DNA from: Hymenobacter psoromatis
Lineage (GTDB): Bacteria > Bacteroidota > Bacteroidia > Cytophagales > Hymenobacteraceae
DNA length: 64,000 bases
Direction of reading: 5' to 3'
Assembly (NCBI RefSeq): GCF_020012125.1
Contig: NZ_JAIFAG010000001.1
Coordinates: 2,604,001 to 2,668,000 of the forward strand
The translations under genes and the position numbers were made by a program. The notes below the pieces were generated by a model. The model searched no databases. It saw only the letters and a list, made by a program, of their open reading frames with translations, and had not been told where the DNA came from. Position 1 is the stretch's first letter. Each line of letters starts with the position of its first letter. This document shows, piece after piece, positions 8,648 through 17,331 of this stretch.

Positions 8648-9018
8648 AACAACGCGGGGCCGGGCATAAGCGCTGTCTTTACGGCCTGTTACGCGCCTGG
8701 CCGCCCCGTTGCGGGGCGGGCGCGCCAACTATCCCAATGTTATACTTTAGCGGCCAAAATTGTGCACCGCCCGGCCCCCTACCCTACCGCCGCTGGTGAG
8801 TCTGCACGAAGTCGAAAGCGGCCTGGCCGATATCCAAGGGAGCCAGCACGCACAGGCCGTCGGCGGAGCGAGCGAGCGGGTAGCAAGGCGCATGGGCAGG
8901 GGTAGGGCCGGCTGACCGAAGCAAGGCTGCTTCGGCTAAGATATCCGTTTGCCGCCAACGGTTGCCTGAGCTTGGCCCGTACTAGGGTAGCTAATTTGTT
9001 ATTGCTTCGCAAGGTGCG
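8648..9018. other. Intergenic stretch with a possible gene remnant
   Basis: No convincing complete gene. On the minus strand at about 8784-8860 the reading DGLCVLAPLDIGQAAFDFV followed by QTHQRR and a stop looks like the C-terminus of a real protein, but no intact upstream part is present. Near 8740-8755 the sequence turns AT-rich and may hold the DUF4396 promoter. Confidence 0.3.
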
Positions 9019-9118
9019 AAAGAAGTAGGGTGCGGGGCTTGCCCCCGCCCGGCGTTAAACGATTCGCATAAGCTTCGTTCAACGCCGGGCGGGGGCAAGC
9101 CCCGCACCCTACTTCTTT
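9019..9118. repeat. Family-A dispersed palindrome, 38-bp perfect arms
   Basis: Arms 9019-9056 and 9081-9118 are exact reverse complements around a 24-base loop. The core (GTGCGGGGCTTGCCCCCGCC and so on) recurs at 24908-24985, and a one-arm remnant lies at 30759-30777. It sits between the upstream intergenic stretch and the stop of the minus-strand gene ending at 9125, where it could terminate transcription. Confidence 0.9.
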
Positions 9119-9124
9119 ATCAGA

Positions 9125-9502
9125 CTACGCCTTCCACAGCTCGTGCTCCTGGCCTTTGCTGGTAGTGAGGATGAAGCGGGGCGGATTGGCGCGCAACACG
9201 AGGCGCACGCGGCCAGGGTATTTTTCCGAATCGACCCAGACGCCGTCCTCTTTCTGGGGGGTGTCGGTGGCGGGCAGGTAGGCAGTGGGCAGCAGCACGT
9301 CGGTATCGGATTTGAGGTCGAGGTGCACTTTTTCGAGCGCTTCCTCCAGGTCGGTTCCGTAGTCGTCGTTAAAATCGTCTTCGAGGTCGTGCAGCGACTC
9401 CTCCACGTCATCGTAGCGGGCGTCGTCGTAGGTGAGCGTGTGCAGCTCGGCTTTCTTTTCAATCAGGGCCAGCAGGGCGGCGTTCAGGTCGGCGGCGTTC
9501 AT
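9125..9502 (-). CDS. Acidic hypothetical protein (125 aa)
   Basis: I do not recognise a family. The protein starts MNAADLNAALLALIEKKAEL and continues with a strongly acidic segment (DDARYDDVEESLHDLEDDF) followed by a more ordered C-terminal half with beta-like stretches (GRVRLVLRANPPRFIL). There is no signal peptide, so it is probably cytosolic. The ATG at 9502 is favoured over one at 9583 because the upstream residues are hydrophobic and overlap the promoter space shared with the divergent mtfA-like gene (108 bases between starts). Confidence 0.68.
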   Translation of the reverse strand: MNAADLNAALLALIEKKAELHTLTYDDARYDDVEESLHDLEDDFNDDYGTDLEEALEKVHLDLKSDTDVLLPTAYLPATDTPQKEDGVWVDSEKYPGRVRLVLRANPPRFILTTSKGQEHELWKA

Positions 9503-9610
9503 CGGGGCAGGCAGGGGAAAGTCGAATGGAAGAGGAAAGGCTACAAATTTGCGCACGAAAAGGCAAACGCCCAGCCCAACCACCGGGGCCAGGGGGCCGT
9601 TAAGGCGGTC

Positions 9611-10561
9611 ATGTCTCTCCCCCTCGCGCTGACGTTGCTCACGATGTTGGTCTTGCTGGCGGTTTTCTACCGCTACCTCACCGCCGATGGCCGCCGCGCC
9701 CGCGCCGCGCTCGCTACCCCCTTCCCGCCCGCCTGGCGCACGCTATTAACCGAAAACGTGGCCTTTTACGATGGCCTCGATGCGGCCGGGCACACGCGCT
9801 TCGAGCAGGCTATGCAGCTATTTCTGGCCCGCACGCGCCTCACCGGCATCCAGACCGAAGTAGATGACCTCACGCGGGTACTCACGGCGGCCTCGGCCGT
9901 CATTCCGGTGTTTGGCTTTCCTTATTGGGAGTACCCTACCCTGCACGAAGTGCTGATAGTGCCCGATGCCTGGCAGCTCGAAACCAAGTCCGAGCAGGAG
10001 GTGCAGCCGCTGCAAGGCACGCTGCTGGGCTCGGTGCAGCGCTTCCAGACCTCGCAGTACATGCGCCTGAGCCGCGCCGCGCTGGTGCAAGGCTTCGCTG
10101 ATGCCGAGGACCGGCACAACGTAGGCGTGCACGAGTTTGCGCACCTCGTGGACGAGGCCGATGGGCAGATTGACGGTATTCCGGCCGCCGGCCTACCCCC
10201 CGCTCTGCGCCCGGTCTGGGCCGAGGTAATGCAACGCGAGCTGGCCGCCATCCGGGCCGGCCACTCCGAGATTGATGCCTACGCGGGCACCAACGAGGCC
10301 GAGTTTTTTGCCGTGGTGAACGAGTATTTTTTTGAGCGCCCCGAAAAGTTAAAAGAATACCACCCCGAGTTGTTCGACCTACTCAGCCAGGCCCTGCACC
10401 AACACCCCGAGCAAACCTACGCCCCCCGCCCCGGCCGCCTCGACCCGCGCCAGTGGCTGCGCCAGCTGCGCGCCAAGAAGCAGACGCTGGGCCGCAACTC
10501 GCCCTGCCCCTGCGGGAGTGGCAAAAAGTACAAGGACTGCCACTTAGCGCAGGCGGCGTAG
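9611..10561 (+). CDS. mtfA: MtfA-type zinc metallopeptidase with SEC-C tail
   Basis: A 316-residue protein with one N-terminal membrane helix (LALTLLTMLVLLAVFYRYL), then the M90 glucose-regulated metallopeptidase domain: FGFPYWEYPTLHEVLI, the zinc-binding HEFAH near residue 173 in GVHEFAHLVDEADG, and the third ligand region NEAEFFAVVNEYFFE. E. coli MtfA is a soluble aminopeptidase that binds the repressor Mlc; the membrane anchor here differs. The last 20 or so residues are a SEC-C zinc motif (PCPCGSGKKYKDCH), common at the ends of unrelated proteins and known from SecA. A longer frame upstream is not used because it crosses the divergent neighbour. Confidence 0.88.
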   Translation: MSLPLALTLLTMLVLLAVFYRYLTADGRRARAALATPFPPAWRTLLTENVAFYDGLDAAGHTRFEQAMQLFLARTRLTGIQTEVDDLTRVLTAASAVIPVFGFPYWEYPTLHEVLIVPDAWQLETKSEQEVQPLQGTLLGSVQRFQTSQYMRLSRAALVQGFADAEDRHNVGVHEFAHLVDEADGQIDGIPAAGLPPALRPVWAEVMQRELAAIRAGHSEIDAYAGTNEAEFFAVVNEYFFERPEKLKEYHPELFDLLSQALHQHPEQTYAPRPGRLDPRQWLRQLRAKKQTLGRNSPCPCGSGKKYKDCHLAQAA

Positions 10562-10950
10562 GGGGGTAGGCGAGTTTAGACACGGCTCAGCATCCAACTT
10601 TTTCTGCTAAAAAGAATAAACTCAACCGGCATTTCGTTACCTTAACGGCTGAAAATCAACCTCTTTTAGCCCCTGAAAACAACTGCTGCCTGGCTGCTGC
10701 TGGCCCTGGCGGGTGCGCCCAGTACCTGCACGGCCGCTACCAGGAAAGCATGACGCCCGCCGTGGCCCAGCGCTTGGCCGAGATTACCGTGAACTCCAAA
10801 ACCGTGGCGCTGGCCGCGCCGGGGGTAGCAGCGGGTAAGTAATAACAATAAGGAGAAACGCAAATAAGGCCGTCATCCTCAGCTGGCGTCCGCTTGTCGA
10901 AGCCTGACGGTCTGACGGCCTTATTTATTTTTTAAGAGTGATGATTTAAA
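10562..10950. other. Intergenic stretch with small-gene remnant and inverted repeat
   Basis: From about 10671 to 10843 two overlapping plus-strand frames together read like a short secreted protein: a hydrophobic leader (KTTAAWLLLALAGAP) and then, one frame over, QYLHGRYQESMTPAVAQRL continuing to AAPGVAAGK and a stop. This looks like a frameshifted remnant. An inverted repeat follows, with 14-base arms at 10862-10875 and 10913-10926 and a T-rich tail, placed to terminate in either direction. Confidence 0.4.
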
Positions 10951-11337
10951 TTACCCCAGCTCCACGCTCGGGTCCCAGTACAACTGCTTGAATTCCACCA
11001 CCACGTCCTCTTCCACGCGCACGCCTTCGGCTTCGAGGCGTTCCTGCATGGCGGAGGGGGTAGGGAAATGGTGCCGCCCCGTGAGCTGCCCCAGCCGGTT
11101 AACGACCCGGTGGGCGGGCACGGGCGCTTCTTTTTGGTGGGTAGCAGCGTCGAGGTTAGAAGCCATGAGGGCGTAGCCCACGGCCCGCGAGCCGTGCCGG
11201 GCGCCCAGGTAATGCGCGATGGCCCCATAGCTGGTGATGCGGCCCGGCGGCACCAGGCGCACTACCTCGTGCACGTCGGCAAAGTAGTTGCGCGCGGCGG
11301 GGGGGGTAGGGGGCGGCAGGGCGGCGGGCTTCTTCAT
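10951..11337 (-). CDS. Alkyltransferase-like protein (MGMT family, no catalytic Cys)
   Basis: A 128-residue protein of the O6-alkylguanine-DNA alkyltransferase DNA-binding domain family. The helix-turn-helix and recognition region reads VPPGRITSYGAIAHYLG and GSRAVGYALMASN. At the active-site position the usual Pro-Cys-His-Arg is Pro-Ala-His-Arg (residues 74-77), so it cannot accept an alkyl group. Proteins of this kind (ATLs) bind alkylated guanine and hand the lesion to nucleotide excision repair. The Pro-rich N-terminus carries a CCCTACCCC motif copy in its DNA. Confidence 0.85.
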   Translation of the reverse strand: MKKPAALPPPTPPAARNYFADVHEVVRLVPPGRITSYGAIAHYLGARHGSRAVGYALMASNLDAATHQKEAPVPAHRVVNRLGQLTGRHHFPTPSAMQERLEAEGVRVEEDVVVEFKQLYWDPSVELG

Positions 11338-11496
11338 GGGCTAAAAATACGGGGCCGGCGGCGCAACCCGCGGGCCGGGCGGCGCGTCATTGCGCCCGCG
11401 CACTGAACCCGACCTTTGGGCTCGCTGTTGATTGCCTTCCACCTGGCCACCCCGCGTTTAGGCGCGCTGGCTGCTGGGTATCACCTTATTCCGTTT

Positions 11497-12564
11497 ATGC
11501 GTTTTTTTTCTGCGGCCCCGCTCTTCATCGCCAGCACCGCGCTGGCCCTGCTGGCCGGCTGCCATGCCAAACCCGACGACGCCAAAGGCGGCAAGGGCGG
11601 CAAAAAGGATAACGGCCCCGCCCTGGTCGATGTGCTGGTGGCCCGGCCCACGGCCATAACTGATTCTATCGAGGCCAACGGCGCGGTAGTGGCCAACGAC
11701 TACGTGGAGCTGCACCCCGAGGTGAGCGGCCGGCTCACCTTCCTCCACGTACCCGAGGGCCACCGCGTGCCCAAGGGAACCATCATTGCCCGCATCAACG
11801 ACGCCGACTTGCAGGCTAATCTGCAAAAAACCAACGCCTTGCTACAGGTATCGCGCCTTTCGCAAGACCGCCTCGAAAAGCTACTGAAGGTGCAGGGCGT
11901 GAACCAGGCCGACTACGACCTGGCCGTGAGCCAGGTGCGCAGCAACCAGGCCGATGCCGCCTACACCCAGGCTATGCTGGCCAAAACCGTCATTCGGGCG
12001 CCCTTCACCGGCATTATGGGCCTGCGCCAGGTGAGCCCCGGTGCCTACGTCACGCCCGCTACCATCATCGCTACCCTCCAGGCCGACACCAAGCTCAAGG
12101 TCGATTTTACGCTGCCCGAAGCTAACGGCGGCCTGATACACCCCGGCTCGGTGGTGACGGTGCAGCTCGCCGGCAACCCGCCGCGCCGCTACCCGGCCAC
12201 GGTTATCGCGCAGGAAAGCCAGGTCAACCAAACCACCCGCAACAAGACCGTGCGCGCCCAGCTGCCGGCCGGCGCTCTGGCCAGCCCCGGCGCTTTTGCT
12301 CGCGTGAGCGTGCCCACGGGCGCGGCCAGCCGCCGCGTGCTGCTGCCCACCAACGCCATCATGCCCGGTGATAAGTCGGACCAAGTAGTGGTGGTTCAAC
12401 ACGGCAAGGCCACGATGCGCGACGTGCGCACCGGCGACCGCCAGCAGGACCAGATTGCCATCGTGAGCGGCCTCGTGGCCGGCGACTCGGTGGTAACCAA
12501 CGGCGTTTTATTCACCCAGCCGGGCAAGCCGGTGAAGGTGCGGCAGGCGAAATCCGCGGATTAA
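11497..12564 (+). CDS. RND efflux periplasmic adaptor lipoprotein
   Basis: A 355-residue membrane fusion protein for the RND pump encoded next door. A signal peptide ends in the lipobox LLAGC with Cys22, so it should be lipid-anchored. It then has a Lys/Gly-rich linker, a barrel-sandwich hybrid half-motif (VELHPEVSGRLTFLHVPEGH), a helical hairpin (DLQANLQKTNALLQVSRLSQ onward), the second lipoyl half (TVIRAPFTGIMGLRQVSPGA), and beta-barrel and membrane-proximal domains to the C-terminus. The ATG at 11497 places the signal peptide at the N-terminus; the longer frame does not. The TAA stop overlaps the left arm of a large inverted repeat that separates it from the permease gene. Confidence 0.93.
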   Translation: MRFFSAAPLFIASTALALLAGCHAKPDDAKGGKGGKKDNGPALVDVLVARPTAITDSIEANGAVVANDYVELHPEVSGRLTFLHVPEGHRVPKGTIIARINDADLQANLQKTNALLQVSRLSQDRLEKLLKVQGVNQADYDLAVSQVRSNQADAAYTQAMLAKTVIRAPFTGIMGLRQVSPGAYVTPATIIATLQADTKLKVDFTLPEANGGLIHPGSVVTVQLAGNPPRRYPATVIAQESQVNQTTRNKTVRAQLPAGALASPGAFARVSVPTGAASRRVLLPTNAIMPGDKSDQVVVVQHGKATMRDVRTGDRQQDQIAIVSGLVAGDSVVTNGVLFTQPGKPVKVRQAKSAD

Positions 12565-12672
12565 AAAGAACGTCATGCAGAGTGAAGGAAAGCATCTCGC
12601 GTGCGGTACTAATCCAATCGTTCGATGAGGTGAGCGAGATACTTCCCTTCGGTCTGCATGACGTTCTTTTTA
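12562..12672. repeat. Family-B dispersed palindrome inside the RND operon
   Basis: Imperfect inverted repeat with arms of roughly 39 bases (12562-12600 and 12634-12672) sharing the outer motif AAAAAGAACGTCATGC. The same outer motif ends the hairpins at 47622-47676 and 61670-61758. It starts in the stop codon of the adaptor gene and ends 22 bases before the permease ATG. Confidence 0.85.
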
Positions 12673-12693
12673 CGGTGTTTTATAATTTAAAGC

Positions 12694-15600
12694 ATGAATA
12701 TTTCAGAATTATCCCTTAAACGGCCCGTGCTGGCGACGGTGCTCAACCTGCTCCTGCTGCTTTTCGGGGGGGTAGGGTTTGCGTTTCTGGCCCTGCGCGA
12801 CTACCCGGCCATCGACCCGCCGATTATCAGCGTCAATACCGCCTACACCGGCGCTAACGCCGACGTGATTGAGAACCAGATAACGGAGCCGCTGGAAAAG
12901 CAGATTAACGGCATTCCGGGTATTAAGTCGATTACCAGCAGCTCGTCGCTGGGCAGCAGCAACATCACAGTTGAGTTTAACTTGGGGGTTGATTTGGAGG
13001 CTGCGGCCTCGGATGTGCGCGACAAGGTGGGCCAGGGCGTGCGCTCACTGCCGCAGGATATTGACGCCCCGCCGGTGGTGTCGAAGTCGGACGCCAACTC
13101 CGACTTTATCCTCATTCTGGCCGTGCAGAGCCACACTAAAAGCCTGATGGACCTCAGCGACTTTGCCGAGAACAACCTGCAGCAGCGCTTCCAGACCATC
13201 AACGGGGTGTCGTCCATCAACATCTTCGGGCAGCAGCGCTACGCCATGCGCCTGTGGCTCGACCCGGCCAAGATGGACGCCTTCCAGGTGTCGTTCACCA
13301 ACGTGCAGGCGGCCCTGAACGCCGAAAATGTGGAGGTGCCGGCCGGCAAAATCTACGGCGGCAACACCGAGCTGACCATCCGCACAATGGCGCGCTTCAC
13401 CACCGAGGCGCAGTTTCGCAACCTGATTCTGCGCGAAGATTCTAAGGGAATTGTGCGCCTCGGCGACGTGGCGCGGGTGGTATTGGGCCCCGAAAACTAT
13501 GAGCAAAGCTGGAAGCTGAACGGCTCCTACGCCGTGGGCCTGGCCATTGTGCCGCAGCCGGGCACCAACTACGTGCAGATTGCCGACGAATTTAATAAGC
13601 GCTTGGCCGAGGTGCAGAAGGAGAATAAGTCCGACATTGAGATGCGGGTAATTGTGGACAACACCAAGATTGTGCGCAACTCGATTGACGAAGTGATGGA
13701 AACCCTGGCTATTTCCTTCGGGCTGGTGGTGCTGGTTATTTTCTTCTTCTTCCGCAACTGGCTCACGGCCCTGCGCCCGCTCATCGACATTCCGATTTCG
13801 CTGATTGCCACGTTTTTCGTGATGTACCTGGCGGGCTTCACCATCAATATTCTGACGCTGCTGGGCATTGTATTGGCCACCGGCCTGGTGGTGGACGACG
13901 GTATTGTGGTGACGGAGAATATCTTCCGTAAGCTCGAAGAGGGCATGAACATCAAGGACGCGGCGCGCGAGGGTAGTAAGGAGATTTTCTTCGCCGTTAT
14001 CGCCACCTCCCTCACGCTGGCGGTGGTGTTCCTACCCGTCATTTTTCTGGAAGGCTTCACGGGGCGCTTGTTCCGCGAGTTTGGGGTAGTGGTAGCGGGC
14101 GCGGTACTGATTTCGGCGTTCGTGTCGCTCACCATTACGCCGGTGCTCAACGTGGTGCTGCACCGCGAAAGTGGCAAGGGAGGCGGCAGCGGCCACGGCA
14201 AGCTGTACGACCGGACCGAGCCGTTCTTCCAGGGCATGGAAAGCTGGTACGGGCGCGTTGTGGGCAAGTTTCTGCGGGTGCGCGGGCTGGCCTGGTTGGT
14301 GGTGGCCGCCTGCGCGGGCATCATTTTCTTTATTGGCAAAGGCATTCCGACTGAGCTGGCCCCGCTCGAAGACCGCAGCAGCGTGCGCCTGGTGCTAACC
14401 GGCCCGGAGGGCACGAGCTTTAGCGCGATGGAGAAAATCAGCGACCAGGTGGCGGCTTTCGTGAACGACTCAGTGCCCGAGAATGACTTTGTTTTTTCGC
14501 GCACGCCCGCCGGCGGCAGCGCCAACACCTCGCAGGTGCGCGCCGGCCTGGTGCCGCCCGATGAGCGCAAGCGCACTCAGGACCAGATAGCTAAGTACCT
14601 GACCAAAGCCACCAAGCGCTTCAACGACGCCCGCATTTTTGTGGTGCAGGAGCAGACCATTGCCGTGGGTTCGGGCTCGAAGAGTAGCGTACCCGTGCAG
14701 TTTGTGCTGCAAACTACCGACCTCAACAGCATCAAGGAAGCCCTACCCCGCTTCCTGGCCGCCGCCCGGCAAGACCCGACTTTCCAGAACGTGGATGCTA
14801 ACCTCAAATTCAATAAGCCCGAGGTGCAGCTAACGTTTGACCGACTCAAAATCAGAGACTTGGGCCTGACTACGCAAGACGTGGTAGCCGCCGTGCAGGG
14901 CGCGTTTGGGGGCCGGCGCATGGCGTATTTCCTGCGCGATGGTCGGCAGTACCAGGTCATCGGCCAGGTAGACCGCAACTCCCGCAGCGCACCCAACGAC
15001 ATCACCCGCCTCTACGTCACCAACAGCCGGGGCGAAAGCATTCCGCTGTCGGCGGTGGTGCACCAGGTCGAAAACTCGAACCCCAGCACACTCTACCACT
15101 TCAACCGCTTCAAGGCGGCTACCATCTCGGCGCAACTGGCCGAAGGTAAAACCGTGGGCGACGGCGTGAAGGCCATGCAAGCCATTGCCGATAAAGTGCT
15201 GGACCCCAGCGTTTTTCAAACGGCCCTCACCGGCTCGTCGCGCGACTTTGCCGAAAGCGCGGGCAACACTACGTTTGCCTTTGTGCTGGCTCTGGTGCTG
15301 ATTTATTTGCTGCTGGCGGCGCAGTTCGAGAGCTTCCGCGACCCGCTCATTATTCTCATTACGGTGCCGCTGGCGCTGGCCGGCGCGCTACTCAGCCTGT
15401 GGGCAATGAACCAGACGCTCAACATCTTCTCGCAAATCGGGATGATTATGCTCATCGGCCTCGTGACCAAGAACGGCATCCTCATCGTGGAGTTTGCCAA
15501 CCACCAGCGCGACGCCGGCCTGCCCCTGCGCGAGGCCGTGCGCCTGGCCGCCCAGCAGCGCCTGCGCCCCATTTTGATGACCTCGCTGGCCACCGCGCTC

Positions 15601-15810
15601 GGTGCCCTACCCATCGCCCTGAGCTTGGGCGCGGCCAGTACTAGCCGCAAGCCGCTGGGTATCGTTATCGTGGGCGGCATTCTGTTCTCGCTGGTACTCA
15701 CGCTGTTGGTCATTCCGGCCATCTATACCTTTATTGCCAAGGAGCGCCAGCCGGTGGCAGTGGGCGAGGCAGCCGTGCCTACCCCCGAGCCGGCCGAAGT
15801 AGCCGCGTAG
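12694..15810 (+). CDS. RND efflux permease (HAE1/AcrB family)
   Basis: A 1038-residue inner-membrane proton-driven exporter, the usual length of AcrB/MexB/MdtB-type pumps. The start MNISELSLKRPVLATVLNLL is typical. A first large periplasmic loop (IDPPIISVNTAYTGANADVI) is followed by the central helices: GIVLATGLVVDDGIVVTENI carries the paired Asp residues needed for proton relay, and the FLPVIFLEGFTGRLFREF segment follows. The second half repeats this layout, with IGLVTKNGILIVEFANHQRD near residue 930. With the adaptor upstream and the TolC-like gene downstream it forms a complete tripartite pump. Substrates cannot be read from sequence. Confidence 0.96.
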   Translation: MNISELSLKRPVLATVLNLLLLLFGGVGFAFLALRDYPAIDPPIISVNTAYTGANADVIENQITEPLEKQINGIPGIKSITSSSSLGSSNITVEFNLGVDLEAAASDVRDKVGQGVRSLPQDIDAPPVVSKSDANSDFILILAVQSHTKSLMDLSDFAENNLQQRFQTINGVSSINIFGQQRYAMRLWLDPAKMDAFQVSFTNVQAALNAENVEVPAGKIYGGNTELTIRTMARFTTEAQFRNLILREDSKGIVRLGDVARVVLGPENYEQSWKLNGSYAVGLAIVPQPGTNYVQIADEFNKRLAEVQKENKSDIEMRVIVDNTKIVRNSIDEVMETLAISFGLVVLVIFFFFRNWLTALRPLIDIPISLIATFFVMYLAGFTINILTLLGIVLATGLVVDDGIVVTENIFRKLEEGMNIKDAAREGSKEIFFAVIATSLTLAVVFLPVIFLEGFTGRLFREFGVVVAGAVLISAFVSLTITPVLNVVLHRESGKGGGSGHGKLYDRTEPFFQGMESWYGRVVGKFLRVRGLAWLVVAACAGIIFFIGKGIPTELAPLEDRSSVRLVLTGPEGTSFSAMEKISDQVAAFVNDSVPENDFVFSRTPAGGSANTSQVRAGLVPPDERKRTQDQIAKYLTKATKRFNDARIFVVQEQTIAVGSGSKSSVPVQFVLQTTDLNSIKEALPRFLAAARQDPTFQNVDANLKFNKPEVQLTFDRLKIRDLGLTTQDVVAAVQGAFGGRRMAYFLRDGRQYQVIGQVDRNSRSAPNDITRLYVTNSRGESIPLSAVVHQVENSNPSTLYHFNRFKAATISAQLAEGKTVGDGVKAMQAIADKVLDPSVFQTALTGSSRDFAESAGNTTFAFVLALVLIYLLLAAQFESFRDPLIILITVPLALAGALLSLWAMNQTLNIFSQIGMIMLIGLVTKNGILIVEFANHQRDAGLPLREAVRLAAQQRLRPILMTSLATALGALPIALSLGAASTSRKPLGIVIVGGILFSLVLTLLVIPAIYTFIAKERQPVAVGEAAVPTPEPAEVAA

Positions 15811-15849
15811 GGGCATCTCACCCCCACGCCAAAACACCGTTACGCATTC

Positions 15850-17208
15850 ATGAAATCCGTATTACTTAGTTTGTTAGCGCTCTTGATAAGCCTGTTCAGC
15901 TTAGCCCAGCAAGCGCCTACCCCCCCGCCTACCGTGCCCTCACCCGCCACGGCGGCCGACCCGCCCGCACCCGTGCTCACACTGCACGAGGCCCTGCAAA
16001 CGGCCCTTAAAAACAGCCTCGATTTGCAGATTGGGCAAAACGCGATAGAGGTGCAGCGCCTGCAAAATACGCTGGGCTTCGCGGGCGGCCTGCCCAATTT
16101 GGCCCTGAACGCCAGTAATAACGTAGTTATCAACAATACCCAGCAGAAGTTTAACACCGGCGACCCGCGCACCGCTACCGGGGCGCGCAGCACGCAGTAC
16201 ACGACGGGCCTGGCGGGCACCTACCTGCTCTATAATGGCGGCTACGTGGTGGCCAACCGGCGGCGGCTCGATGAGCTGCAGAATATCAGCGAGTTGCAGC
16301 TCAACTCAACGGTGCAGAACGTGCTGGCCGACGTGAGCCTGAAGTACTACGCCGTGGTGCAGCAGCAGCGCTATATCCGCACGCTGGAGGCCTCCACGGA
16401 GGTGTCGCGCCAGAAGCTGCGCCTTATTGAGGCCCGCCAGGCGGTGGGCCTGGCCAATAATGCCGATAAGTTTCAGGCCCAGCTCGACCTCAACGCGCAG
16501 CTCGAGACCCAGCAGCAGCAGGCCTTGGCCGCCCGCCAGGCCATTGCCGACCTGCTGCGCGCCCTCACCCTGAACTTGGATACGCCCATCGCGGTGGAGG
16601 ACTCCATTCCGGTGGACCGCCAGCTGCGCTGGGCCGACATAGAAGCCTCACTTGGGCGCAACCCCGCCCTGCTGGCTGCTGACCGCCAGGTGCGCGTGAA
16701 TGAGCTGCTGGAGCGCGTAGCCCGCGCTAATCGCTACCCCGCCATCGGCCTGAACGCGGGCAGCAACTTTGCCCGTAACCAGAACGCGGTGGGTACCACG
16801 CTTTTCAACCAGAGCTACGGACCCTATGCCGGGCTGGGCCTGGCACTACCCATCTACTCGGGGGGGGTGAACAAGCGCTTGGTGGACGTGGCGCGCGTCA
16901 ATACTAAAACGGCGGAGCTGCAGCGCCTCGCCTTGCAGCAAAACTACCAGCTGAATGCCCGCAAGGCGTGGGAGGCCTACCAGCAGCAGCTCGCGTCGGT
17001 GGCCATCGCCGAGCAGAGCTATACCACGGCCCGCCAGCTGCTGAAGCTAGTGCAGCTGCGCCTCGACGCCGGCCTCTCCACCCTGGTAGATGTGAAGCTG
17101 GCCCAGCAGAGCTTCGAGGATGCCGGCTACCGCCTGACCAACTACCGCTACGCCGCGAAGTCGGCCGAGATAACCCTGCGGCAGCTAGCGGCGCTGCTCA
17201 CGCCGTGA
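15850..17208 (+). CDS. TolC-family outer membrane efflux channel
   Basis: A 452-residue exported protein with signal peptide (MKSVLLSLLALLISLFSLAQ), a Pro/Thr-rich N-terminal segment, and the two repeated outer-membrane efflux protein domains made of long helices (LTLHEALQTALKNSLDLQIG; TEVSRQKLRLIEARQAVGLA) and a beta-barrel strand (YAGLGLALPIYSGGVNKRLV). It starts 39 bases after the permease stop, so is very likely cotranscribed with it and supplies the outer-membrane exit duct. The left end of the Tn3-like cassette lies 73 bases past its stop. Confidence 0.93.
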   Translation: MKSVLLSLLALLISLFSLAQQAPTPPPTVPSPATAADPPAPVLTLHEALQTALKNSLDLQIGQNAIEVQRLQNTLGFAGGLPNLALNASNNVVINNTQQKFNTGDPRTATGARSTQYTTGLAGTYLLYNGGYVVANRRRLDELQNISELQLNSTVQNVLADVSLKYYAVVQQQRYIRTLEASTEVSRQKLRLIEARQAVGLANNADKFQAQLDLNAQLETQQQQALAARQAIADLLRALTLNLDTPIAVEDSIPVDRQLRWADIEASLGRNPALLAADRQVRVNELLERVARANRYPAIGLNAGSNFARNQNAVGTTLFNQSYGPYAGLGLALPIYSGGVNKRLVDVARVNTKTAELQRLALQQNYQLNARKAWEAYQQQLASVAIAEQSYTTARQLLKLVQLRLDAGLSTLVDVKLAQQSFEDAGYRLTNYRYAAKSAEITLRQLAALLTP

Positions 17209-17281
17209 GGAGGGGGTAAGGGGCGCTTGTCATTGCGAGCGCAGCGCGGCAGTGACAGACGATTTCACGTAATTTCTAAAA

Positions 17282-17319
17282 GGGGCCCTCTCAGAAAACG
17301 GAAAATATAGCATGTTAAG
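17282..17319 (+). repeat. Left terminal inverted repeat (IRL) of the cassette
   Basis: Reads GGGGCCCTCTCAGAAAACGG at the outer half and ends GCATGTTAAG. It differs from the right copy at two positions and lies 12 bases from the stop of the regulator gene. Confidence 0.85.
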
Positions 17320-17331
17320 GAAAGAGCGTAC

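Noticed and set aside
8779..9012. 77-codon minus-strand frame.
   Set aside because: Arg/Ser-rich translation; another frame at 8784-8860 looks more like true C-terminal coding but is only a remnant.
17209..17281. A transposase remnant next to the cassette.
   Set aside because: The 70 bases contain no coding pattern; the same holds for 20007-20138 at the other end.
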